Source: Bacteroidota bacterium (GTDB lineage: Bacteria; Bacteroidota; Bacteroidia; Chitinophagales; Chitinophagaceae). From it: 37,705 nt of DNA. Positions within the stretch are counted from its first letter, which is position 1; the number at the start of each line of letters is the position of its first letter. The position numbers and the translations under genes were made by a program. A model generated the notes under the pieces. It did not search any database. It was not told the DNA's origin and saw nothing but the letters and a program-made list of their open reading frames with translations. The stretch covers positions 1 through 37,705 of the forward strand of contig JABDFW010000026.1 of the NCBI GenBank assembly GCA_013286305.1, given 5' to 3'. Positions 30,621-37,705 of this stretch are shown piece after piece.

Positions 30621-31562
30621 TTATGCCAATATTTTATTTACAATGTTATTGTAACTGGTTGTAATATTTTCTATTGGTTTTGGCGCTCCGTCCTGCTCTA
30701 CAAAAAAGTGTTGCATACCCGCTGTTTTAGCCGCAGCAAATATTGGCTTGAAATCAACAATGCCTGTACCAACTTCAACAGGTTCCTTTTTATCTGCGCT
30801 AATATCTTTTACGTGCCATAGCGGGAAACGGCCGGGATTTTTCTTAAATAACGCAACAGGGTCTGCGCCGGCTTTAGTTGCCCACCCAAGATCTAATTCA
30901 AATTTCAGGTTATCCGGGCTTGTTTGTGTAAGCAATACATCGTAAGGCACTACGCCATCTACTGTTGCAAACTCCTGTATATGGTTGTGATAGCATAATG
31001 TTATTCCGGATTTTTTTGCCGCTTCACCGGCCGTGCTTAATATAACAACGGCTTGTTTAACTTCGTCACCAGTGCCTAACGGGATAGATGCACATACAAG
31101 ATATTTTAAACCGCCTGCTGCTACTTCATCAATAATCTCCTGGTAGTTGTCTTTCAGGTTTTTCATGGGCGGCATTTTTGGCATCGCCATGCGCCTGGTG
31201 GTATCTGCACCCGGCATCTTAAAACCACCCGGTGGCATTTTAAAAGGGGCGCCGATGGTGTGGTGTGAAATCCATGCTACACCTGAATCTTTGGCCACCG
31301 CCGCAAACTCCTGTGGCGTCATGCCATAGTAACCACCTTTCATGCTAAAGGCAGATTCCACTTCTTTGTAGCCTATGGCTGCAATTGCTTTTAACGTGCC
31401 TGGTACATCTTTATCAATGGTTTGAAAAAAAGTGAAAAGCTGAACGCCAACGGCATGCTGCTTTTTTTTATCAAAAAAAGCGGCACCGGCTTTGTTAGCT
31501 AAAAGCATGCTGCCAAATGCAAAGGCACCGGAGTGTTTAAGGAAACTTCTTCTGTTATGCAT
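30621..31562 (-). CDS. Exported sugar phosphate isomerase/epimerase-like TIM-barrel protein
   Basis: A 313-residue protein of the xylose-isomerase-like TIM-barrel family (AP endonuclease 2 superfamily). The N-terminus carries a twin-arginine-like export signal (RRSFLKHSGAFAFGSMLLA). The barrel follows from about residue 35, with family motifs IGYKEVES, LCYHNHIQEF, FELDLGWATKAG, FPLWHVKDI and FVEQDGAP; the conserved Glu, His and Asp residues in these are the metal-binding set. Family members isomerise or epimerise sugars, and exported Bacteroidota members are often linked to keto-sugar metabolism. It lies between the PQQ dehydrogenase and thioredoxin-like genes. A proline/methionine-rich insertion of about 40 residues (near 105-145) is unusual. 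Confidence 0.88.
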   Translation of the reverse strand: MHNRRSFLKHSGAFAFGSMLLANKAGAAFFDKKKQHAVGVQLFTFFQTIDKDVPGTLKAIAAIGYKEVESAFSMKGGYYGMTPQEFAAVAKDSGVAWISHHTIGAPFKMPPGGFKMPGADTTRRMAMPKMPPMKNLKDNYQEIIDEVAAGGLKYLVCASIPLGTGDEVKQAVVILSTAGEAAKKSGITLCYHNHIQEFATVDGVVPYDVLLTQTSPDNLKFELDLGWATKAGADPVALFKKNPGRFPLWHVKDISADKKEPVEVGTGIVDFKPIFAAAKTAGMQHFFVEQDGAPKPIENITTSYNNIVNKILA

Positions 31563-31605
31563 GATGTATATTTTTGTTATGATTAATATTGTTATGGTAG
31601 AAATA

Positions 31606-31636
31606 AAGCCCCGTGCTGCTTTGCAGAACAGGGCTT
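31606..31636 (-). terminator. Terminator of the second PQQ dehydrogenase gene
   Basis: On the minus strand AAGCCCTGT pairs with ACGGGGCTT and CTGC with GCAG, with one internal mismatch, followed by TATTT. It lies just past the stop and before the TIM-barrel gene, so read-through between them is probably limited. Confidence 0.6.
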
Positions 31637-31642
31637 AAAATA

Positions 31643-34588
31643 TTATGGATTTGGTTTTGCGTCTGGCATTTTTACATTATTGAACTTGATATTTGAAAGT
31701 GACATTAAAGGCGCAACCGGTTTGGCCTTATCATTCTTAAATACAAAATATACATCGTGCTGGCCGGCAATATCCTTAATATCCACTTTTATACCCGGCC
31801 TGTTAAAAAGTGAGGCAAGATTAAAGCCCCTGGGCCTTTGCGGGGCTGCTGGTGCTTTGCCACCTGCTGCCGCCGGTTTGGCTAAAGCTGGCGGTGTGCC
31901 TGGTTTAGCGCCCGGTTTGGCGCCACCTGCGTTTTGTGTTGCGTTTGCGGCATTCATTAACGCAGCAAACGGGTTAACAGGTTTTACTTCTGTTTGGCCT
32001 ATGATATCGCCTGTTGGCGAGTCCAGGTGTATTTCAATAGTGCCGCCTGCAAAGCCCTGCGAAGGGTTTGCAGAGGCGCTTAATTCCAATTGCTTAACGC
32101 CTGTAAAATCAATGTTCTTAAAACCTATATAACCATTGGCCTTTGGTAATATGCTTAATGATACCACAAACATTGTTTGCAGCTTTTTGTCCGCATTATT
32201 TATAACATCGGCTGCACCTGGATTTAGGTTCTGGCTGTGTAATGCAACCACTTTTTCGGTAGTGAGCGATGGCACGGGCGAGGCGCCTTTGTCCGTATAA
32301 GCGGCACGCACAATTACAGTTCCCCTGCCGTTATCCCCATCGGGTATTTTAGGTGTATAGCTGCCTTTTAAAGGTAGAGTGCTGATGTTTTTATCCTGTA
32401 CATTCAAAATATAATTTACAATGGTTCGCGCATCATTTAAAGTAATGCCCGGGTGAGCGGGCATGCTTACCGTACCCCAAACACCCACACCACCGCCACG
32501 CACTTTTTTTGGAAGGCTGTCTAATGCCCATGCGGCATTTGATTTATACTTATCGGCTATCTGCGTAAACATCGGGCCGATTGATTTTGTATCAACATGA
32601 TGGCAATTGTTACAATCGCTTTTGCTTATCAGTGTCTGTGCAACCGCAAAACGTGTTGAAGCATCTACGCTGCGCTGCTGCTGGTTTATTTCTGCATAAT
32701 CAAAACCTTCAGAAGCATAATCAATGCTTACGGCAACCTGTTTGGGATCAATCTTTCCATCTTCTTTGTCACTTACATCAATACCATAACTAAATGGTGT
32801 ATTGGGGAAGAAAAAAGTTTTATTGCCTGTTATATTTACCGCAACAGCAGGCGGCTCATTGCCCGCTACAAGGTTCAGCGATTTGCTATTTTTTGCACCG
32901 GAAGGATCAGATACCGTAAGCACTGCATTATAAACGCCTGGCTGCGTTAAAGTAACATTTGGGTTAGGATCGGTGAATGTTTGTTCCGCACCGCCTGCTG
33001 CGGGTGTTACTTTCCATTCATATTTTAAAGAATCGCCGTCATAGTCTATTGTTCCGGCAGAGGACAACGCAACCTTAAAGGGAACAGCACCGCCACTTGC
33101 ACTTGCAGATGCCTGTACAACAGGGGTACGGTTGCCTGAATTAAATTCTATCCTTACCAATCTTGCATTATCACTTTTCCTAAACCAGTTGCTGCCATAT
33201 TCTAAAACATATAGGTCGCCGTCAGGACCAAATTTTATATCAATAGGTTCCACCGGCTGGTAGGAGGGAAGAAAGCGCTCCATGGATTGATAATCGCCGT
33301 TATCATTCATAGTTATCGCCATTATCCAACCGCGTGAAAGATCAGCAGCAAGCCATTTGCCTTCATAGTAACCTGGATAAGGGCGTTTGGCATCCTCTGC
33401 AAAATTTGAGCGGTGGTATATCGGGCCGCCTACTGAACAACGCGAACCTGTGCCTACCAATGGAAATTTATCGGATGTGCCATAAGGGTATGAAATAAAA
33501 GCGGGCTGGGCTGGCGGCAGTTCATTTAAGCCGGTGTTATTTACAGAATTATTAATTGGTTTGTTGGGATCTTTTGGAGGATATACTGAATCGGTTTTGT
33601 AATCATAAAAGGGGTAACCTACATTCTCTCCAATAAAATAAGGCCATCCGAAATTACCGGCTTTGCGTGCCTGGTTAAATTCATCCTTACCTGTCCTGGT
33701 TGTTCTTGTATCCTCGTTGGCATCAGGGCCAACTTCGCCCCAATATAGCCAGCCTGTTTTACTGTCAATTGACGGCCTCCAGGGGTTACGGTCGCCCATT
33801 ACATAAATTTCAGGGCGTGTTTTAGGAGTGCCTTTTGGAAACAGGTTTCCATCGGGGATGCTGTAAGTGCCATCGCTTTCGGGATGTATGCGTAAAATTT
33901 TTCCACGCAGGTCGTTGGTATTGCCCGATCCTCTTTGGTCATCCCAACTGCTGCGGTTTGGCCTTTCATCGGTTTGTGATTTGTCAGCAACATTGCCGGT
34001 GTTGTTACCTACTGTAAGATAAAGATTGCCATTAGCGTCCCACGTCATACCGCCGCCTGTATGGCAGCAAACTTCGCGCTGGGTTGGTATTTCCAGCAAC
34101 ACCTTTTCTGTGCCCGGCATCAGTTTATCATCACGCAATTCCCAGCGGCTCAGCACATCTTTTTTTATGGTGGGATGTGCGTAATATAAATATGCCCAAT
34201 GGTTTTCATCAAATTTGGGGTCAATGGTAAAGCCGATAAAACCTTCTTCGGCTTCTGTTACCACACCGGTGGCGCTTGTGTATTTTGTGTTTACCGGTAT
34301 GTTTGCAACCAGCTTTACCATTTTGGTAATGGGGTCAAATAATTTAAGGCCGCCCTTCCGTTCATTTATATATACCTTACCATCTTTCAGGACTTCAAAA
34401 TTCAGGGGTTCATCAAGATCACCATCTGCTGTAAGCACTACAGGTGTAAAGCGGTTGTCATCCGGTTTTTTAGTATCCGCCGTTGTTGTGCCTGTTTGGT
34501 GACAGGAAAAAAGCGCTACGCAGGTTAACGCAAAAAACAAGTGTAAACACCGAAAATTGATTGTTGGTTTGAGGAGATTTTGTTGCAT
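31643..34588 (-). CDS. PQQ-dependent sugar dehydrogenase / PKD / cytochrome c / CBM6-like lipoprotein
   Basis: A 981-residue paralogue of the 10893-14312 protein without the ThuA domain. A lipoprotein signal ends in LFSC (Cys near 29). The sugar dehydrogenase propeller spans about 43-480, with the vicinal Cys pair and presumed catalytic His176 in CCHTGG, and IYVMGDRNPWRPSID. PKD follows (about 484-590), then cytochrome c with CNNCH at 659-663, and a CBM6-like domain (about 760-981). The CBM6-like part is interrupted by a long Ala/Pro/Gly/Lys-rich stretch (about 885-935), absent from the paralogue. Sugar oxidation by PQQ with electron transfer to the fused haem is the expected activity. It is the first gene of the minus-strand locus. 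Confidence 0.88.
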   Translation of the reverse strand: MQQNLLKPTINFRCLHLFFALTCVALFSCHQTGTTTADTKKPDDNRFTPVVLTADGDLDEPLNFEVLKDGKVYINERKGGLKLFDPITKMVKLVANIPVNTKYTSATGVVTEAEEGFIGFTIDPKFDENHWAYLYYAHPTIKKDVLSRWELRDDKLMPGTEKVLLEIPTQREVCCHTGGGMTWDANGNLYLTVGNNTGNVADKSQTDERPNRSSWDDQRGSGNTNDLRGKILRIHPESDGTYSIPDGNLFPKGTPKTRPEIYVMGDRNPWRPSIDSKTGWLYWGEVGPDANEDTRTTRTGKDEFNQARKAGNFGWPYFIGENVGYPFYDYKTDSVYPPKDPNKPINNSVNNTGLNELPPAQPAFISYPYGTSDKFPLVGTGSRCSVGGPIYHRSNFAEDAKRPYPGYYEGKWLAADLSRGWIMAITMNDNGDYQSMERFLPSYQPVEPIDIKFGPDGDLYVLEYGSNWFRKSDNARLVRIEFNSGNRTPVVQASASASGGAVPFKVALSSAGTIDYDGDSLKYEWKVTPAAGGAEQTFTDPNPNVTLTQPGVYNAVLTVSDPSGAKNSKSLNLVAGNEPPAVAVNITGNKTFFFPNTPFSYGIDVSDKEDGKIDPKQVAVSIDYASEGFDYAEINQQQRSVDASTRFAVAQTLISKSDCNNCHHVDTKSIGPMFTQIADKYKSNAAWALDSLPKKVRGGGVGVWGTVSMPAHPGITLNDARTIVNYILNVQDKNISTLPLKGSYTPKIPDGDNGRGTVIVRAAYTDKGASPVPSLTTEKVVALHSQNLNPGAADVINNADKKLQTMFVVSLSILPKANGYIGFKNIDFTGVKQLELSASANPSQGFAGGTIEIHLDSPTGDIIGQTEVKPVNPFAALMNAANATQNAGGAKPGAKPGTPPALAKPAAAGGKAPAAPQRPRGFNLASLFNRPGIKVDIKDIAGQHDVYFVFKNDKAKPVAPLMSLSNIKFNNVKMPDAKPNP

Positions 34589-34763
34589 GGTTTATAACAG
34601 TTGAGTGTGTAATTAGTTTTGATTTTAAAGATGCATTGCCTATTTTATTGTGACTGCTGTTAACCAGGGTTACTCCTGCACAATAGCTATTCATTTCTAA
34701 TTGGTTAACCAATATGTATAACACCCAATGTTGCATAATGACAAGCAGTTTAGTTATTTGAAT

Positions 34764-34795
34764 AAAAAAAGCATTGCGTAAATATTACGCAATGC
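34764..34795 (-). terminator. Second hairpin terminator downstream of the barrel-protein gene
   Basis: On the minus strand GCATTGCGTAA pairs perfectly with TTACGCAATGC around a three-base loop, followed by a T run (AAAAAAA at 34764-34770 on the plus strand). It lies about 210 bases past the barrel-protein stop. Confidence 0.75.
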
Positions 34796-34896
34796 CAATA
34801 TATAACTTAATCCACAGCGGCAAAAAAATATTTTGTATTCATGGCAATTTTTTAAGCAATTGTTGAATTTTTTATTCCATCCCTGTTCTCTAAAAG

Positions 34897-34928
34897 TTTT
34901 AAAAGAGGCCTCCCCAAATAGGGAGGCC
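34897..34928 (-). terminator. First terminator of the barrel-protein gene
   Basis: GGCCTCCC pairs with GGGAGGCC around a six-base loop. On the minus strand the stem is followed by TCTTTTAAAACTTTT. It lies about 80 bases beyond the stop of the gene at 35008. Confidence 0.7.
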
Positions 34929-35007
34929 GTTAAGCAAGTTTATTTTTCGATTACCTGCTTATGAGACATCTTTATAATCATTTCCTATATTAAATAATCT
35001 TTTTCTA

Positions 35008-37674
35008 CTACTGTCCCCCTGCCTGCATTGCATCCTGCGTACCGGTACTCTTCATATTCTGCCTTTTGAATAAGGAAACATCCATTTTTCCAAAGCGGTA
35101 AGTAAAGTTTAACCTAACCAATTGCGGGTTGTTGAGGCGATAATAATCCTGGTAAAAAATGCCCGGTGTATTTGAGATCTGCTCGTTAGACCTTGTTCTG
35201 AAAATATCGTTGATACTTAAAGTAATAGCGCCTGCGTCATTTTTAAGGAAGGTCCTTTTAAAGGCTATATCCACACCACCAAAAGGTTTGATATATCCTT
35301 GTGATGAACTTTGCGCCTGCATACCCGGAGGGCCCATTTGGGGCTGCCCGCTTGTTACTGGTAAATTGGTTTTGCTTTGGTAATCAGCAGAAAGCTGAAT
35401 GGTTACCTTTTTGCCTATCTTAAAGTTGTTGTTTAATTTACCAAACCAGCTTAAGATGGCTGCCTGCTGTGTTGCCCCCGGTATATTTTGCGTATTGATC
35501 TGCGAGTTATACAGGTTAAGGTTTGTAGTTACATCCCACCATTTGCTGACAGTATTTATGGACGTTAGTTCCGCACCGTATGTATAAGCTGAATTTGCAT
35601 TGATATAAGTGCTTATGAGATCTTTTTTACCTGTAAGCTGGTTAATGGAAGTATCAATATATCTTGTTATAAGATTGGTAGTATGCTTATAATATATAGA
35701 GAATAGTAAAGAATTGCCACCGGTAAAGGTTTTGCTGTAAGATGCCTCAAACGAGCTGGTGAATTCAGGTATCAAATTAGGATTACCTCTTGTAATATTT
35801 AAACTATCCGTATAATCAGTATAAGGGATCAACTGGAAAAAGTTGGGCCTGTTTATCCTGCGGGTATAGCTGAACTGCAACTCCTGCCTGGCTTTCAGTT
35901 TTTGGCTTAAAAAAACGGATGGGAATAAGCTGATAGGGTATTTATGGCTGAAGTTTTCTGGCGGGTTTGTGTTAAGCAATGTTCCGTTATAATTGCTGCT
36001 TTCAGCACGCAGGCCAAATTCGTAACCGAAATCTTTTATTGCGCTTGTAAGACTTGCATAAGCCGCATACACATTATCGGTGTTCTTATAATTATTTGTT
36101 GCCGCACCAATTGAATCAAACTTTGGGGCGCCGGGGTATTGCGTATAAGTTTCGTTATTGTTTACTATACTGCGCAACTGTGCCCTTAACCCTGCTTCTA
36201 ATTTTGTTGTTTTTGTAAACGGGTTTACATAATCTGTTTGTATGGTAAAGAACCTGTTGGTACCATCTGATAATTGTTTTTCATATTCTGTGCCTGTATA
36301 ACTTCCTGTCTTATCATATAGGTTGGTTGTATATAAGGAATTACTGCTGTTTTTACCGGAAAAGATATTTCCGTCTGCGGTTAACTGTTCGCCTTCTTTA
36401 GCAAAATTGTGCACCATGCCAAACTGCACGCCGGTAGCATTAAATGTTCTTGTTCCTTCTGAACTTCTCTGGCTTGAACTTATGAGGTTATTGTCAGTGT
36501 TGCCAACAAGCGTATCTGTATTTATACCAAGCATTGAGTTTAGCTTAAATTCACCATGCACTTTTATGCCTGCGAGCGAAAGAGTGGTCCTGTTGGTTAC
36601 ATAATAATCCAGCCCGACCCTTCCAAATATGAAAGCGCCGTGTGTTTTGTCAATATTCTGTTGAAGAACATTTACCGTTGTATCGTTTGTGCCGTAGTTT
36701 GACCGGTTGGTTGTACCAGTAGCCCGGTTTCTCATAGCGTTAACCATTGTTGCGGCAGTAAAATTTATTTTGCCCTGTCTTACATTAAAGTTACCGCCGC
36801 CGTTATAACCACCTCTGCTGTTAATACCAGCCATCAAGTTACCATTGTAGCCTGATTTCTTATTTTTCTTCAATACTATGTTCAGTATGCCTGCATTGCC
36901 GCCACTTGCATCGTATTTTGCTGAAGGGTTGGTAATTACTTCTACGCTTTGTATAGCATCAGCGGGTATCTGGTCTAAAGTAAGGGTTGTAGGCCTGCCA
37001 TCAATGTATATCTGGGGGGTAGCATTGCGCAGCTTTACGTTGCCGTCAATATCCACCTGTACAGACGGAACATTGCGCATTACGTCAACTGCAGTTCCGC
37101 CGGAGGTTACAATATTCTTATCAACATTAAATGTTTTTTTGTCAATATCCATTTTAAGCGTTGGGGTACTTGCAGTTACCGTTACGCCCTGCAATTGTGC
37201 TGCATCTTCTTTAAGCTTTATATTACCCAGGTCTTTGTCAACCGCGTTCAGCATGCTGCTCATAGCGGCCATCGGGTTACCGGAGGTTGAAGGTGATGCC
37301 GGTTTTGGCGCCGCCATATTAAGCTGGAAGGAAACAGTTTGTTCGTAGTTTTTAAACCCTACGGCAGATATTCTTAATTTAAGCGGGCCAAACATAGGAA
37401 GGTCTTCAAAACTGAAATCGCCGATAGTGGTTGTATTCATCGCTTTTAATAATACATCCTTCCTTTTTTTGGTCGCTGAATCGTATTTATCTTGTAACAG
37501 TACAACAGATGCTTCGCCAATGGGTTTGCCCAGGGTGTCAACCACTTTACCATATACGTGGCCTATATTCATAGCCCCCGATTGCCCTTTGCCGGCGGCC
37601 CCGCCACCCGGAAACTGTGCATGTAATTGCAACGTTAGAATTAAGATGCCTGCCGCAAGTAATAATTTTTTCAT
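35008..37674 (-). CDS. TonB-dependent-receptor-like outer-membrane beta-barrel protein
   Basis: An 888-residue outer-membrane protein. A signal peptide (LLLAAGILILTLQLHAQ) precedes a low-complexity Gly/Ala/Gln stretch, a carboxypeptidase-regulatory-like domain (about 38-125; GHVYGKVVDTLGKPIGEASV) and a plug-like domain (about 165-275; TVTASTPTLKMDIDKKTFNV, IYIDGRPTTLTLDQIPADAI, IQSVEVITNPSAKYD). The rest is the OMP_b-brl_3-type barrel, with the characteristic FSYTRRINRPNFFQLIPYTD near residue 590. These proteins are abundant in Bacteroidota and often have no known ligand. The C-terminus continues beyond the final strand with a Gln/Met-rich tail (MKSTGTQDAMQAGGQ). It is a single gene; its promoter would lie at or beyond the window edge. 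Confidence 0.9.
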   Translation of the reverse strand: MKKLLLAAGILILTLQLHAQFPGGGAAGKGQSGAMNIGHVYGKVVDTLGKPIGEASVVLLQDKYDSATKKRKDVLLKAMNTTTIGDFSFEDLPMFGPLKLRISAVGFKNYEQTVSFQLNMAAPKPASPSTSGNPMAAMSSMLNAVDKDLGNIKLKEDAAQLQGVTVTASTPTLKMDIDKKTFNVDKNIVTSGGTAVDVMRNVPSVQVDIDGNVKLRNATPQIYIDGRPTTLTLDQIPADAIQSVEVITNPSAKYDASGGNAGILNIVLKKNKKSGYNGNLMAGINSRGGYNGGGNFNVRQGKINFTAATMVNAMRNRATGTTNRSNYGTNDTTVNVLQQNIDKTHGAFIFGRVGLDYYVTNRTTLSLAGIKVHGEFKLNSMLGINTDTLVGNTDNNLISSSQRSSEGTRTFNATGVQFGMVHNFAKEGEQLTADGNIFSGKNSSNSLYTTNLYDKTGSYTGTEYEKQLSDGTNRFFTIQTDYVNPFTKTTKLEAGLRAQLRSIVNNNETYTQYPGAPKFDSIGAATNNYKNTDNVYAAYASLTSAIKDFGYEFGLRAESSNYNGTLLNTNPPENFSHKYPISLFPSVFLSQKLKARQELQFSYTRRINRPNFFQLIPYTDYTDSLNITRGNPNLIPEFTSSFEASYSKTFTGGNSLLFSIYYKHTTNLITRYIDTSINQLTGKKDLISTYINANSAYTYGAELTSINTVSKWWDVTTNLNLYNSQINTQNIPGATQQAAILSWFGKLNNNFKIGKKVTIQLSADYQSKTNLPVTSGQPQMGPPGMQAQSSSQGYIKPFGGVDIAFKRTFLKNDAGAITLSINDIFRTRSNEQISNTPGIFYQDYYRLNNPQLVRLNFTYRFGKMDVSLFKRQNMKSTGTQDAMQAGGQ

Positions 37675-37705
37675 ACAGTGATCTTTAGTTCAAAATTTTT
37701 CTTTA

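Larger units (their letters stand above)
34589..35007. other. Intergenic region with two minus-strand terminators
   Basis: A 419-base gap between minus-strand genes. It holds two strong hairpins facing the same way (34764-34795 and 34897-34928) and an AT-rich leader before the PQQ dehydrogenase gene. No gene is seen, and I could not identify a convincing promoter box for 34588. Confidence 0.5.

Noticed and set aside
31680-32132. 150-codon plus-strand open frame
   Set aside because: It is antisense to the PQQ dehydrogenase gene; its Ala/Pro-rich sequence mirrors the low-complexity insert on the other strand.
36878-37348. 156-codon plus-strand open frame
   Set aside because: It is antisense to the barrel-protein gene, with hydrophobic, serine-rich shadow composition and no motif.

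Overview
The window looks like a chromosomal segment from a member of the Bacteroidota, most likely Chitinophagaceae or a close relative. The signs are TonB-dependent receptors with carboxypeptidase-regulatory N-terminal domains, an OMP_b-brl_3-type barrel protein, large lipoproteins that fuse PQQ sugar dehydrogenase to cytochrome c, two GH3 glycosidases, a CWC/Dph6-like pair, TAnnTTTG-type -7 elements and simple periodic intergenic repeats. I saw no rRNA, tRNA, CRISPR array or insertion sequence. The family-level placement is an inference.

Layout. 1-3095: a probable cobalamin-related operon (BtuB-like receptor, small CWC zinc protein, PP-loop ATPase) with a hairpin over the first start codon. 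3234-5388: MarC-type membrane protein, a DUF2752/TM2 pair with overlapping stop and start, and a short-chain dehydrogenase. 5395-9670 (minus): an operon of exported GH3 enzyme, Tat-exported gluconate-dehydrogenase-subunit-3-like protein and GMC oxidoreductase. 10023-14312 (plus): a degenerate-Nudix, NrtR-like regulator, then a ThuA / PQQ sugar dehydrogenase / PKD / cytochrome c / CBM6-like lipoprotein. 14732-17767: an S9 peptidase and a PEBP-family protein. 18387-20282: two AT-rich plus-strand genes, a proteasome-like Ntn fold fused to TPRs followed by an ATE/Bpt-like aminoacyl-tRNA-protein transferase homologue. 20444-24702 (minus): an unrecognised secreted protein, a type-B carboxylesterase, a small membrane protein and YceI. 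24930-34588 (minus): GH3, TonB receptor, thioredoxin-like protein, TIM-barrel sugar isomerase-like protein and a second PQQ dehydrogenase / cytochrome c lipoprotein. 35008-37674 (minus): an outer-membrane beta-barrel protein.

How the genes fit together. Two separated loci each combine a GH3 glycosidase with periplasmic or outer-surface sugar oxidation whose electrons could pass to fused c-type haem domains. One uses a GMC flavoenzyme plus a PQQ enzyme; the other uses a PQQ enzyme plus TIM-barrel and thioredoxin-like partners. Together they suggest oxidative processing of glycosides outside the cytoplasm, controlled in part by the Nudix-type regulator.

The most unusual feature is the neighbouring pair at 18387-20282: a predicted proteasome-fold protein with a Ser at the nucleophile position, beside a homologue of enzymes that tag N-termini for degradation. 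It sits on a compositionally distinct AT-rich segment and could be a small N-degron-type proteolytic module. That is a hypothesis from sequence reading only.
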